Source: Negativicutes bacterium (lineage in GTDB: Bacteria; Bacillota; Negativicutes; Anaeromusales; Anaeromusaceae). Taken from it: a stretch of DNA of 64,000 bases. This document shows positions 53,660 through 61,787 of this stretch, piece by piece; positions within the stretch are counted from its first letter, which is position 1, and every line of letters begins with the position of its first letter. The position numbers and the translations under genes are program-made. Location of the stretch: positions 19,162-83,161 of the forward strand of contig SAAJ01000011.1 of NCBI GenBank assembly GCA_009929485.1. Reading direction: 5' to 3'. Below the pieces are notes generated by a model. The model was not told where the DNA came from. It did not search any database and worked only from the letters and a program-made list of their open reading frames with translations.

Positions 53660-54928
53660 TCATGCCGACTCTTCTTTTTTGCCGCGCCCCTTTTTTTCTT
53701 TTTCCTTGCTCAACAAGGGGTCAGCTTGATGGAGAACCGCTTCTTGCGTCACCGTGCATTTGCTAATCTCACTGTTTGAAGGAACCTCATACATGACATT
53801 ACGCATAATGCTTTCGATGATAGCGCGCAACCCGCGAGCTCCGGTATTGCGCTTAAGCGCTTCTTTGGCGATGGCCTGCAGCGCATCCGGTTGGAATTCC
53901 AGCTGCACCTCGTCCATCTCCAAGAACTTCTGATACTGCTTCACCAGCGCATTTTTGGGCTCTACCAAAATGCGCATCAGCGCTTCTTCATCCAGCGCAT
54001 CCAGCGTGACAATCACCGGCAGGCGGCCGATAAATTCCGGAATCAAGCCAAATTTCAGCAAATCTTCCGGTAAAATCTTCCGCAACAATTCACCGATGTT
54101 TTCCTCGTGCTTGCTCTTGATCTCTGCACCGAAGCCCATAGATTTTTGGCCTACGCGACCGCTGATGAGCTTATCGACGCCGCTGAAAGCTCCGCCGCAG
54201 ATAAAGAGAATATTCGTCGTATCAATCTGGATAAACTCCTGGTGTGGATGCTTGCGTCCCCCCTGAGGCGGCACGCTGGCAACCGTTCCCTCTAGAATTT
54301 TCAAGAGCGCCTGTTGCACGCCCTCGCCAGATACGTCGCGGGTAATGGACGGGTTTTCGGATTTGCGGGCGATTTTATCGATTTCATCGATATAAATAAT
54401 CCCTTTTTCCGCCCGTTCCACATCATAATCCGCAGCCTGAATCAGCTTAAGCAGAATGTTTTCCACATCCTCGCCAACATAGCCTGCTTCGGTCAATGAG
54501 GTAGCGTCCGCAACCGCAAAAGGTACATTCAAAATCTTCGCCAGAGTCTGCGCCAAGAGCGTCTTGCCGCTGCCGGTAGGTCCCACCATGACGATATTGG
54601 ATTTTTGCAATTCCACCTCGTCCTTACGCGCTCCGTAGTTGATGCGTTTATAGTGGTTGTACACAGCCACGGCCAAGGTCTTTTTAGCATCCTCTTGCCC
54701 AATGACGTATTGATCCAAAATATCCTTGATCTGCTTGGGTTTAGGAAGCGACGTAAGCTCTACTTCTACTTCTTCTCCCAACTCTTCTTCGATGATTTCA
54801 TTGCATAATTCAATGCATTCATCACAAATATAGACGCCAGGACCTGCTACCAGCTTGCGCACCTGCTCTTGCAGCTTGCCGCAAAAAGAACATTTCAGTT
54901 GGCTTTTATCGTCTCCGAATTTCAACAT
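53660..54928 (-). CDS. clpX: ATP-dependent Clp protease ATP-binding subunit ClpX
   Basis: A 422-residue AAA+ unfoldase. The N-terminal zinc domain has [10 protein letters not shown] and [23 protein letters not shown] is Walker [13 protein letters not shown]alker [11 protein letters not shown] the pore loop and [17 protein letters not shown] [13 protein letters not shown] the following helix. It feeds substrates into ClpP. It lies 12 bases downstream of clpP in the order tig-clpP-clpX. The C-terminus ends in a charged Lys/Glu-rich tail. Confidence 0.97.
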   Translation of the reverse strand: MLKFGDDKSQLKCSFCGKLQEQVRKLVAGPGVYICDECIELCNEIIEEELGEEVEVELTSLPKPKQIKDILDQYVIGQEDAKKTLAVAVYNHYKRINYGARKDEVELQKSNIVMVGPTGSGKTLLAQTLAKILNVPFAVADATSLTEAGYVGEDVENILLKLIQAADYDVERAEKGIIYIDEIDKIARKSENPSITRDVSGEGVQQALLKILEGTVASVPPQGGRKHPHQEFIQIDTTNILFICGGAFSGVDKLISGRVGQKSMGFGAEIKSKHEENIGELLRKILPEDLLKFGLIPEFIGRLPVIVTLDALDEEALMRILVEPKNALVKQYQKFLEMDEVQLEFQPDALQAIAKEALKRNTGARGLRAIIESIMRNVMYEVPSNSEISKCTVTQEAVLHQADPLLSKEKEKKGRGKKEESA

Positions 54929-54940
54929 AGTTTCACTCTC

Positions 54941-55546
54941 CTATTCCGGAGTCTTCGGATTTCGTTCATCCCGCCGAATCACGGAATCAATAATGCCATA
55001 CTCTAACGCCTGTTCGCTGGACATGAAGTAATCCCGTTCCGTATCTTGGCAGACCCGTTCCAATGGCTGGCCAGTATGCGAAGCCAAAATGCCGTTCAGA
55101 GTCTCCTTCATCCGTAAAATCTCTTTGGCCTGAATCTCAATATCTGTTGCCTGCCCCTGTGCGCCGCCAAGAGGCTGATGAATCATAACTCGCGCATATG
55201 GCAAAGCGTACCGTTTCCCTTTAGCGCCTGCAGTTAAAAGCAACGCGCCCATGGAAGCGGCCGAGCCAATGCAAATGGTCGATACATCCGGCTTGATATA
55301 CTGCATGGTATCGTAAATAGCCATGCCAGCCGTTACCACGCCGCCGGGGCTGTTGATATAAAGATGGATGTCTTTATCCGGATCTTCCGATTCCAAAAAC
55401 AAAAGCTGGGCAATGACCAGATTGGCCACATGATCGTCAATGGGACCGCCCAAAAAAACAATACGATCTTTTAAAAGTCTCGAATAAATGTCATAGGAAC
55501 GTTCTCCACGGCTGGATTGTTCCACAACGATCGGCACATAGCTCAT
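54941..55546 (-). CDS. clpP: ATP-dependent Clp protease proteolytic subunit ClpP
   Basis: A 201-residue serine protease. Catalytic Ser98 lies in [10 protein letters not shown], His in [16 protein letters not shown], and Asp in [30 protein letters not shown] forms the oxyanion region. It assembles into the tetradecameric chamber served by ClpX. tig is upstream and clpX downstream. Confidence 0.98.
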   Translation of the reverse strand: MSYVPIVVEQSSRGERSYDIYSRLLKDRIVFLGGPIDDHVANLVIAQLLFLESEDPDKDIHLYINSPGGVVTAGMAIYDTMQYIKPDVSTICIGSAASMGALLLTAGAKGKRYALPYARVMIHQPLGGAQGQATDIEIQAKEILRMKETLNGILASHTGQPLERVCQDTERDYFMSSEQALEYGIIDSVIRRDERNPKTPE

Positions 55547-55573
55547 GTTTTCACACCTCTCTGTATGGTAGTG

Positions 55574-55602
55574 AAACTGTTGCCGAAAATCGACAACAGT
55601 TT
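55574..55602 (-). other. Hairpin in the tig-clpP spacer
   Basis: AAACTGTTG and CAACAGTTT form a 9-bp stem around an 11-base loop that can pair further. No U-tract follows, so it is more likely a processing or stability element than a terminator. Confidence 0.45.
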
Positions 55603-55633
55603 CTAGTTAAATTAGATAGTATTACACAGCCCT

Positions 55634-56923
55634 TTATGCTTTTTCTACGGTATCCAAAATCAACTGAGTTGCTTTTTTACGCAGAATGGACTGCAAGAAT
55701 GCACCGGTATAGCCCTGCTTTTGGATGATTTTGGCCACATCTTTAACTTTGCTGCCATAAGCGGAAGCCATAGTAACCATTTCCGCTTCCAAATCTTCCG
55801 GAGCCGCTTCAATATTTTCCGCCTTCACGATGGCTTCTAAGACCATATCGCCTTTTACCGCTTCTGTAGCCGGCTCGCGATACTGCTCTTTTAATGCCGC
55901 CATGTCCATTTTGGAAAAAGCCAAGTACTGCTCCAAACGCATACCCCGGCTTTGCAAGTTGATGTCCAGATCATTGATCATGTTATCAATGCGCTGCTCC
56001 ACCATTACTTCCGGCAAGTCCACTGTTGCATTCGAAACAGCCAGTTTAATCGCCGTAGTCCGGAACTCGGTTTCCGCACGGGTAGCGGCCGTTTGTTCCA
56101 ATTTGTTGCGCACGTCGGCCCGCAGTTCATCCAGCGTAGCAAATACGCTGGCGTCTTTGGCGAACTCGTCGTCAAGAGTCGGCAGTTCTTTGCGTTTAAT
56201 GTCCTGAATGGTAACTTCAAACACAGCTTCTTTGCCAGCCAGCGCTTCTGCATGATACTCTTCCGGGAAGGTTACATTGACTTTACGCTCTTCGCCGGCT
56301 TTAGCGCCGACCAATTGCTCCTCAAAGCCGGGAATGAAGGAACCGGAGCCGATTTCCAGCGGATATGCTTTACCTTCGCCGCCTTCAAAGGCTTCTCCTG
56401 CCACAAAACCTTTAAAATCAATAATGGCAAAATCACCGTTGGCCAATTCAGCGCCTTCAGCAACAACCATTTTAGCCTGACGCTCCCGCATGGACTGCAG
56501 TTGTTTTTCAACTTCTTCATCGGACACTTCCGTCGAAGGAGCCTCGACCTTCAGGTTTTTGTATTCGCCCAAAGTCACTTCCGGTTTTACCGTGACCGTT
56601 GCTTTAAACACCAGCGGCTGATCTTCCGCCAAAGTTACAACTTCCACTTCCGGGCGAGTTACGGGATCTAATTCCTGCTCATCCAGCGCCTGGCCGTACG
56701 CCTTGCCAGCCATCAACTCAAACGCTTCGTTTAAAATGGCTTCTTTACCAATGCGCTGCTCTAAAATCTTACGCGGCACTTTGCCTTTACGAAAGCCAGG
56801 AATGCTTACTTGGTTCGCCAACTGGCGGCAGGCTTGGTCAATGGCTTTAGCCACCTCTGCCTGAGGTACTTCAATTTCCAGAGTCATTTTATGGTTGTCG
56901 AGCTTTTCCGCAGTTACTTTCAT
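55634..56923 (-). CDS. tig: Trigger factor (ribosome-associated chaperone)
   Basis: A 429-residue protein. The ribosome-binding N-domain has ISIPGFRKGKVPRKILE-like SIPGFRKGKVPRKILEQR, the PPIase domain has NGDFAIIDFKGFVAGEAFEG, and the C-terminal domain is helical. It shields nascent chains and catalyses prolyl isomerisation. The start MKVTAEKLDN is standard; upstream in-frame codons extend towards the tRNA-Gly terminator and are rejected. Confidence 0.96.
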   Translation of the reverse strand: MKVTAEKLDNHKMTLEIEVPQAEVAKAIDQACRQLANQVSIPGFRKGKVPRKILEQRIGKEAILNEAFELMAGKAYGQALDEQELDPVTRPEVEVVTLAEDQPLVFKATVTVKPEVTLGEYKNLKVEAPSTEVSDEEVEKQLQSMRERQAKMVVAEGAELANGDFAIIDFKGFVAGEAFEGGEGKAYPLEIGSGSFIPGFEEQLVGAKAGEERKVNVTFPEEYHAEALAGKEAVFEVTIQDIKRKELPTLDDEFAKDASVFATLDELRADVRNKLEQTAATRAETEFRTTAIKLAVSNATVDLPEVMVEQRIDNMINDLDINLQSRGMRLEQYLAFSKMDMAALKEQYREPATEAVKGDMVLEAIVKAENIEAAPEDLEAEMVTMASAYGSKVKDVAKIIQKQGYTGAFLQSILRKKATQLILDTVEKA

Positions 56924-57039
56924 GAATGCCGAATCCTCCCTGATGATAGACTTCATGGCGCAGCCAAAAACGGGCATGCGCATGTCATGCATAATATGTT
57001 ATCACACACCCAGGGGAAAAACAAGAAACAGACGCAAAA

Positions 57040-57063
57040 AAACCAGCAGTTCCCTGCTGGTTT
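57040..57063 (-). terminator. Intrinsic terminator of tRNA-Gly
   Basis: An AAACCAGCAG stem with its perfect complement and a four-base loop, then TTTTTTTG on the minus strand. It starts eight bases behind the tRNA. Confidence 0.88.
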
Positions 57064-57070
57064 GATTTTC

Positions 57071-57145
57071 TGGAGCGGAAGACGAGATTCGAACTCGCGA
57101 CCCTCGCCTTGGCAAGGCGATGCTCTACCACTGAGCCACTTCCGC
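57071..57145 (-). tRNA. tRNA-Gly (GCC)
   Basis: A cloverleaf of 75 bases with encoded CCA. The acceptor stem GCGGAAG pairs with CTTCCGC, the anticodon loop TTGCCAA gives GCC, and the T-loop is GTTCGAATC. Confidence 0.97.
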
Positions 57146-57179
57146 ATTTATGCTGCCGCTGTCTTCAGCGACGTATATG

Positions 57180-57209
57180 ATTATATACCATTTGCACCAG
57201 CAGTGTCAA
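57180..57209 (-). promoter_or_regulatory. Promoter of tRNA-Gly
   Basis: TTGACA (57204-57209) and TATAAT (57180-57185), spacer 18, about 35 bases ahead of the tRNA. Confidence 0.85.
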
Positions 57210-57405
57210 CCGTTTAAGTGCATTTAATTTCCCTTCCTTAATAATAATAAAAAACATCTTCTTTGCAGAAAAACTAATTCCCGCAAATTTTTCAAAAAGT
57301 GACCCCATACCCTTCCAACTTAGCAGCCTCCGTACGCTTCGCACCGCAAAATAACTGCGTTCGCGCCCTCTTATACCAAGATAATAACGTTTTGCAAAAT
57401 GACCC

Positions 57406-57435
57406 TTGACAGTTCCTCCTTTCCTAGTCTATAAT
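57406..57435 (+). promoter_or_regulatory. Promoter of the His-Gln-Lys-Leu tRNA cluster
   Basis: Consensus TTGACA (57406-57411) and TATAAT (57430-57435), spacer 18; the first tRNA starts 21 bases later. Confidence 0.92.
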
Positions 57436-57456
57436 AAGTCACGTCGCAGAGACATG

Positions 57457-57532
57457 GTGGCTATGGTGAAGTGGTTAACACGGCGGATTGTGGCTCCGTT
57501 ATTCGAGGGTTCGAACCCCTCTAGTCACCCCA
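57457..57532 (+). tRNA. tRNA-His (GTG)
   Basis: A 76-base cloverleaf with CCA; anticodon loop ATTGTGG, acceptor GTGGCTA paired with TAGTCAC. First of four plus-strand tRNAs. Confidence 0.96.
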
Positions 57533-57547
57533 TTAATTTCATACTGT

Positions 57548-57623
57548 TGGGGCGTAGCCAAGTCGGTAAGGCACCGGACTTTGACTCCGGTATGCGTTGG
57601 TTCGAGTCCAGCCGCCCCAGCCA
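57548..57623 (+). tRNA. tRNA-Gln (TTG)
   Basis: A 76-base cloverleaf with CCA; acceptor TGGGGCG paired with CGCCCCA, anticodon TTG in ACTTTGACTCC. Confidence 0.96.
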
Positions 57624-57627
57624 TTAT

Positions 57628-57703
57628 GACCCACTAGCTCAGTCGGTAGAGCACCTGACTTTTAATCAGGGTGTCGTTGGTTCGAGTCCAACGTGGGTCA
57701 CCA
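57628..57703 (+). tRNA. tRNA-Lys (TTT)
   Basis: A 76-base cloverleaf with CCA; acceptor GACCCAC with GTGGGTC, anticodon loop CTTTTAA. It starts five bases after tRNA-Gln. Confidence 0.97.
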
Positions 57704-57717
57704 TTTTTTATTTTCTC

Positions 57718-57801
57718 GCGGGCGTGGCGGAATGGCAGACGCGGCAGACTTAGGATCTGTTGCCGTAAGGTGTGGAGGTTCAAGTCCTCTCGCCCGCACC
57801 A
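57718..57801 (+). tRNA. tRNA-Leu (TAG)
   Basis: An 84-base tRNA with a long variable arm (TGTTGCCGTAAGGTGT) and encoded CCA; acceptor GCGGGCG with CGCCCGC, anticodon TAG. Confidence 0.96.
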
Positions 57802-57817
57802 TTTTATAAGGTAATTC

Positions 57818-57858
57818 AAAAGGACAGCAAGCATTTATGCACTTGCTGTCCTTTTTTT
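57818..57858 (+). terminator. Terminator of the tRNA cluster (bidirectional)
   Basis: AAGGACAGCAAG pairs with CTTGCTGTCCTT around ten bases, followed by TTTTTTTA. It also faces the minus-strand gene ending at 57867. Confidence 0.9.
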
Positions 57859-57866
57859 ATTGTTTT

Positions 57867-58943
57867 TTACACTATCAAATCAATCTGCTTGACCATGCCG
57901 ACCTGACCATTTTCTTTAAGAAAGACGCTGCTCGTCCGCATCTGCCCCTGGGCATTGCCTGCAGCATCCTTCATGGAAAATTCGGTCGATACATTCCCTA
58001 AATAAATAGCGCCCACTCCAGCTTGGCCCAACGCCAGAAGCTGATCCTGGCCATTAGCGTCTTTCGTCCAAATCCGCAGCTTATTGTAAATCGAATCATT
58101 TTCATCAATCCATTGATTGCCGTCACTATCATATGCAGCCAATTCGGAAAAGCCCTGACCTGTCGAAGGCCCGAACAATTCGCTGCCGTCCGTCGCCTTG
58201 CCGTCATTATTCTTATCCAGCATCAAAAAGCCGCTGCCTGACGCTAAAAAAGGAATTTCTTCCGCTGAACCGTCGTTATCTAAGTCAAAATTAACTTTTT
58301 GCCCGGAAAATTTAGCAAAAGGTTCGCCAAATTCAATCACCAACGGATCAATGGCCGCATCCCCCGCCTTGAGACTAAGGTGCTCGCTCTGATATAATTC
58401 TCGGCTCATGTTCATTTGCATATCAAAGCGAATTTCCCGACCATCTGCGGTTTTGACAAGGCCCTGCGCCTGAAAGGATACTTGTTCCGCTTCATAGTGT
58501 TCCCGACTGTAGTCGTAACGAACGCCCCAGCCAACGCGCTGCGGACCCGCCTGCACGGCGCTGCCGCTGCCGCCTCCTGCAACATTCAGTTGCAGGCTCA
58601 CCTGCGTTGTCATCGCCCGACGCGTCTCTTTATCAAGCTGCGGCATGACAAACTTAAACTTCTTCCCTGTTAACGCCTCCATAAAGCGTTGCAGCATTTC
58701 CAGTTTACGCTTGTTCTCATCGCTCATTTCAAAGGGATCTGTCACTTCTTTCGCAGCCTCGGTTCCCGTCGCCTTCTGCTGCAGTTCCTTGGCCAGCGCC
58801 GATACATCTACTTTGACTGCGTCCGTTCCCGCCTTAGCCCCCTGTTTGCCGTCCACCCAGACTTCCAGAGTCTCTTGCTCCTGGGTTTTGCTCACCGCTG
58901 TGTGCTGACTGCTCAGCTTCACTGTCGATTCGGTAATTTTCAT
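57867..58943 (-). CDS. Uncharacterised acidic protein with EF-hand-like Asp repeats
   Basis: A 358-residue protein without signal peptide or membrane segment. The N-terminal third is Ala/Lys/Glu-rich. After residue 210 come three Asp-rich loops, DLDNDGSAEEI, DKNNDGKATDGSELFG and DSDGNQWIDEND, that resemble calcium-binding EF-hand or dockerin-like sites. A central block (GVRYDYSREHYEAEQVSFQA) has alternating aromatic and charged residues. Similar proteins occur in Firmicutes and deltaproteobacteria as VCBS-like hypotheticals. Function is unknown. Start MKITESTVKL follows AGGAGG. It stands alone between tRNA loci. Confidence 0.8.
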   Translation of the reverse strand: MKITESTVKLSSQHTAVSKTQEQETLEVWVDGKQGAKAGTDAVKVDVSALAKELQQKATGTEAAKEVTDPFEMSDENKRKLEMLQRFMEALTGKKFKFVMPQLDKETRRAMTTQVSLQLNVAGGGSGSAVQAGPQRVGWGVRYDYSREHYEAEQVSFQAQGLVKTADGREIRFDMQMNMSRELYQSEHLSLKAGDAAIDPLVIEFGEPFAKFSGQKVNFDLDNDGSAEEIPFLASGSGFLMLDKNNDGKATDGSELFGPSTGQGFSELAAYDSDGNQWIDENDSIYNKLRIWTKDANGQDQLLALGQAGVGAIYLGNVSTEFSMKDAAGNAQGQMRTSSVFLKENGQVGMVKQIDLIV

Positions 58944-59059
58944 AGCATCATCCTCCTTGATGAATCCGCGACAGAATCATTCCGTCTTCCCATCCCTACA
59001 ATAATGATATCGCATTTTCCATATTGTTCCTTTATCGATTACGTAATCTAGAAATAAAA

Positions 59060-59088
59060 AAAGCTTTGCGAATTTATCGCAAAGCTTT
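59060..59088 (-). terminator. Intrinsic terminator of tRNA-Arg
   Basis: An AAAGCTTTGCGA stem with its perfect complement and a five-base loop, then TTTTTATTTC on the minus strand. Confidence 0.88.
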
Positions 59089-59099
59089 ACTAATCATAA

Positions 59100-59176
59100 T
59101 GGTGACCCCGGCAGGATTCGAACCTGCGACCTTTTGATTCGTAGTCAAACGCTCTATCCAGCTGAGCTACGGAGTC
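59100..59176 (-). tRNA. tRNA-Arg (ACG)
   Basis: A 77-base cloverleaf with CCA; acceptor GACTCCG with CGGGGTC, anticodon loop CTACGAA giving ACG (the A is normally edited to inosine). Confidence 0.97.
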
Positions 59177-59189
59177 ATCTGCGTAAGTA

Positions 59190-59218
59190 AGTATATCCCA
59201 CTAAAGCCGTCCTGTCAA
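59190..59218 (-). promoter_or_regulatory. Promoter of tRNA-Arg
   Basis: TTGACA (59213-59218) and TATACT (59190-59195), spacer 17. It lies only five bases beyond the ABC permease stop. Confidence 0.88.
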
Positions 59219-59222
59219 GTTT

Positions 59223-59966
59223 CTAACAGCGACGAAGTTTTTCAAGCGCCCTCACGCCCCAGACGGAAAAAGCCACGCCATAAAGCAACAACACTGCAAG
59301 CGAAACAAAAGGAATTTCTCCGCCCCCAGCCAACTGGCGAAGGGACTGGCTGGCGTGGGTCAGCGGCAACAGCTCCACTACCCAGGCTGCCGCCTGAGGC
59401 AAGCGGTCCGGGGAAAAAAAGGTACCGCACAAAAAAGACATAGGTAATAATATGTACGTACTGAAGTTGGCCATATCCTCATGCGAGTCAATAAGCAAGG
59501 CCGCTACAACGCCTAAAGCCGCAAACAAAAAGCAATTGCAAAATAGAAACAGTACAAACCAGCCGTCCAAATTCAGCACAGCGCCAAACAGCCAGGCCAA
59601 TAACAAAATCACCAGCGAAGATAACATACCGCGGACTACGCCGCCCAAAATCTTGCCTACAACAAAAGAAACGGAAGAAATAGGCGCAATCAGATATTCT
59701 TCCAATGTCTTATGGTACAAGCGGCTCATATTAAGCGGCGAGCCTACGGAGCTAAAGCTGATATTCATGGAATTCAGCGCCAAGATGCCCGGTACAATAT
59801 AGTCCAAATAACTGCCGCCGCTCCAGGACATAGAACGGCCCAAACCCCAGCCAAAAGCGACCAGGTACAAAATCGGCGTTACCATGCGCGATAAAATAAA
59901 CTTAGCCAGGCGGCGGTGCAATACAAGCCAGTCTCGCCAAAATACAGTCCATACATCTTCGATCAT
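59223..59966 (-). CDS. ABC-2 type transporter permease
   Basis: A 247-residue membrane protein with six predicted helices and the ABC2 signature region LPLTHASQSLRQLAGGG near the C-terminus. The N-terminus has MIEDVWTVFWRDWLVLHRRL. It forms the membrane channel of an exporter with the ATPase encoded immediately upstream (four-base overlap). Substrate cannot be told; drug- or polysaccharide-type exporters of this class are common. The following terminator/promoter of tRNA-Arg ends the unit. Confidence 0.87.
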   Translation of the reverse strand: MIEDVWTVFWRDWLVLHRRLAKFILSRMVTPILYLVAFGWGLGRSMSWSGGSYLDYIVPGILALNSMNISFSSVGSPLNMSRLYHKTLEEYLIAPISSVSFVVGKILGGVVRGMLSSLVILLLAWLFGAVLNLDGWFVLFLFCNCFLFAALGVVAALLIDSHEDMANFSTYILLPMSFLCGTFFSPDRLPQAAAWVVELLPLTHASQSLRQLAGGGEIPFVSLAVLLLYGVAFSVWGVRALEKLRRC

Positions 59967-60802
59967 ACACTCACCCTGCGTCCCGTCATTTCTACAAATA
60001 CATCCTCCAGATTAGACTGCCGTAACACCGCGTCCCCCGCAAGCTGCGCCGCAAAAGCCGCCGCTTCGCTGCGTTCGGAAAAGAACCGGCTTTCCAGCCC
60101 CTCTTCTCCCGGCCACTCAACAACAAAAGGGCCCACGCGCTGACACAATACCGCAGGTGTTTCTAAAGCAATAAGCCGTCCCTTATCCAGAATCCCCACA
60201 CGATGGCACAGATGCTCCGCTTCTTCAATATAATGGGTTGTCAGCAGTACTGTAACCCCGTCTTTATTCAGGCGGCGAATCAAGTCCCACAAACGACGCC
60301 TCACTTGCGGATCCAATCCCACCGTAGGCTCATCCAAAAACAATATTTTCGGCTCATGCAACAACGCCCGTGCAATCATCACCCGTCTCTTCATGCCTCC
60401 CGACAAACTCTGAATCCGTTCCTTGCGACGATCCTGCAGCTCCACATACTCCAACAACATACTCATGCGCTGCAACAAAAGAGAGCGCTCCATGTGATGC
60501 AAGCGCCCGTGCAATTCCAGATTTTCTTCCACCGTCAAGTCCACATCCAGGTTAAAGTGCTGCGGCACAACGCCGATCAGCTTTTTAATCTGCGCATCCT
60601 CACTGCCTAAACGAAAGCCATGAACCAACACTTCGCCGGAGCTGGCCTTGGCCAAGGTGGTCAAGATGCGAATGGTTGTCGTTTTGCCGGCGCCGTTCGG
60701 CCCTAAAAGGCCAAAAATCTCTCCTGCGGGGATGCGCAATTCCAGCCCGTCCACCGCCGTTCGAGAGCCAAATTGCTTTACTAACTGCCGAATGTCAATC
60801 AT
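59963..60802 (-). CDS. ABC transporter ATP-binding protein
   Basis: A 279-residue ATPase: GLLGPNGAGKTTTIRIL (Walker A), QSLSGGMKRRVMIARALLHE (signature), ILFLDEPTVGLDP (Walker B) and LTTHYIEEAEHLC (H-loop). It resembles the DrrA/CcmA group that powers ABC-2 exporters. The gene overlaps the permease and follows cooT by two bases, so cooT, DUF3842 and the exporter may share a transcript. Confidence 0.93.
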   Translation of the reverse strand: MIDIRQLVKQFGSRTAVDGLELRIPAGEIFGLLGPNGAGKTTTIRILTTLAKASSGEVLVHGFRLGSEDAQIKKLIGVVPQHFNLDVDLTVEENLELHGRLHHMERSLLLQRMSMLLEYVELQDRRKERIQSLSGGMKRRVMIARALLHEPKILFLDEPTVGLDPQVRRRLWDLIRRLNKDGVTVLLTTHYIEEAEHLCHRVGILDKGRLIALETPAVLCQRVGPFVVEWPGEEGLESRFFSERSEAAAFAAQLAGDAVLRQSNLEDVFVEMTGRRVSV

Positions 60803-60804
60803 GC

Positions 60805-60999
60805 CTATTTCTGCACCCGTTCCAGAATGATCCGGTGGTCCACCAAATGCAATTCTTTAATCTGCGCAGCCAAGGTTTTACGTTGTCCAAAAATATTCTC
60901 TAAAAAAATTTCATTGGCTTTAGGAACAATCGTATCTACACGCTCCAACAATAGCTCTTCCTTCCCGTTCTCCAGCAAATATACATTGGCCTCACACAT
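60805..60999 (-). CDS. CooT family nickel-binding protein
   Basis: A 64-residue protein starting MCEANVYLLENGKEELLLER, with IFGQRKTLAAQIKELHLVDH and ending RIILERVQK, the CooT family pattern. The N-terminal Cys2 is the metal-binding residue in CooT, which supports nickel insertion into CO dehydrogenase in Rhodospirillum. The chosen start makes Cys second, as the family requires, with GGAGG upstream. No CO dehydrogenase is in the window, so the target is unknown. It overlaps the DUF3842 gene by eight bases. Confidence 0.85.
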   Translation of the reverse strand: MCEANVYLLENGKEELLLERVDTIVPKANEIFLENIFGQRKTLAAQIKELHLVDHRIILERVQK

Positions 61000-61417
61000 T
61001 TGAACCGGCCTCCTTTTTCTTTCGCAACTCATCCAATAACGCATCCACTAGATGCGGCAGCGGCTCATTTGAAGAACCCAGGACTTCCACATTTCCCCTA
61101 TGTAGCGGCAACACAATTTTAGGAACTCCCGCGCTGGCAATAGCTTCCGCCATCCGCGGCGTCAATTCCCCCAACATGGCGTTCGCCAATAAAATACTTA
61201 GGGGACCGACAATCAGATCCACGCGTTCCACATTCCGCACAATGGCATTTTCACCGGTAGCGCCCTCATTGGCGCCCGCCTTCAACATAGCCGCTGTCGC
61301 CAGCGCATTAGTACCTAGCGCCAGCACGTCCATTTCTTCCCGGAACTCGCGTCGGATGCGATCCACAATGATCTTACCCATACCGCCGCCTTGCCCGTCA
61401 ATGACAGCAATTCGCAT
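60992..61417 (-). CDS. DUF3842 family protein
   Basis: A 141-residue soluble protein: MRIAVIDGQGGGMGKIIVDR, GANEGATGENAIVRNVERVD, and PLSILLANAMLGELTPRMAE are DUF3842 hallmarks. The glycine-rich start looks like a nucleotide-binding fold. Function is unknown; it is often placed directly ahead of a CooT-like gene in Firmicutes, as here, suggesting a joint metal-related role. The coding regions overlap by eight bases. Confidence 0.85.
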   Translation of the reverse strand: MRIAVIDGQGGGMGKIIVDRIRREFREEMDVLALGTNALATAAMLKAGANEGATGENAIVRNVERVDLIVGPLSILLANAMLGELTPRMAEAIASAGVPKIVLPLHRGNVEVLGSSNEPLPHLVDALLDELRKKKEAGSNV

Positions 61418-61506
61418 ACGCCCTCCCGTTCAGCCCGCTGCCCACTTTCTTTCTAGCAGCAAGGTAACTTTTTTATTTTTCGCCAGCGCATGCAAAATTC
61501 CTCTTC

Positions 61507-61674
61507 CTATTTTTTGGAACTCTTCCGACTCTTGCGCGATGGCCGTAACAGTCTTTGTAAAATGCGCGAAAAAGCATCACTCGCCTTTCCCTGCATCCGC
61601 CCCTCTTCATAACTTTCTTGCTGCTGCGGCAGTTCACTGCCAAGACGACTGGATACATCGACTCTTTTGATCAT
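61507..61674 (-). CDS. Small uncharacterised basic protein (55 residues)
   Basis: The frame MIKRVDVSSRLGSELPQQQE ends in a strongly basic tail (RILQRLLRPSRKSRKSSKK). It is preceded by GGGAGGGGG at a good distance, which is the main reason to call it. I do not recognise a family. It could be a DNA- or RNA-binding or ribosome-associated peptide. It lies between DUF362 and DUF3842 genes on the same strand. Confidence 0.45.
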   Translation of the reverse strand: MIKRVDVSSRLGSELPQQQESYEEGRMQGKASDAFSRILQRLLRPSRKSRKSSKK

Positions 61675-61787
61675 GTTTCCCCCTCCCAGCATTCATCTAC
61701 TGACAGTCTTCGCCAGACAGCGAAGCTTAAAAGATCAATTTACTTTACTATCGTTATTCCCGTACGTCGTCTTAACCCGTTGCTTTT

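Noticed and set aside
61176..61670. Plus-strand frame of 164 codons over DUF3842 and its flank
   Set aside because: It is antisense to the DUF3842 gene, with Ser/Pro-rich composition and no family match.
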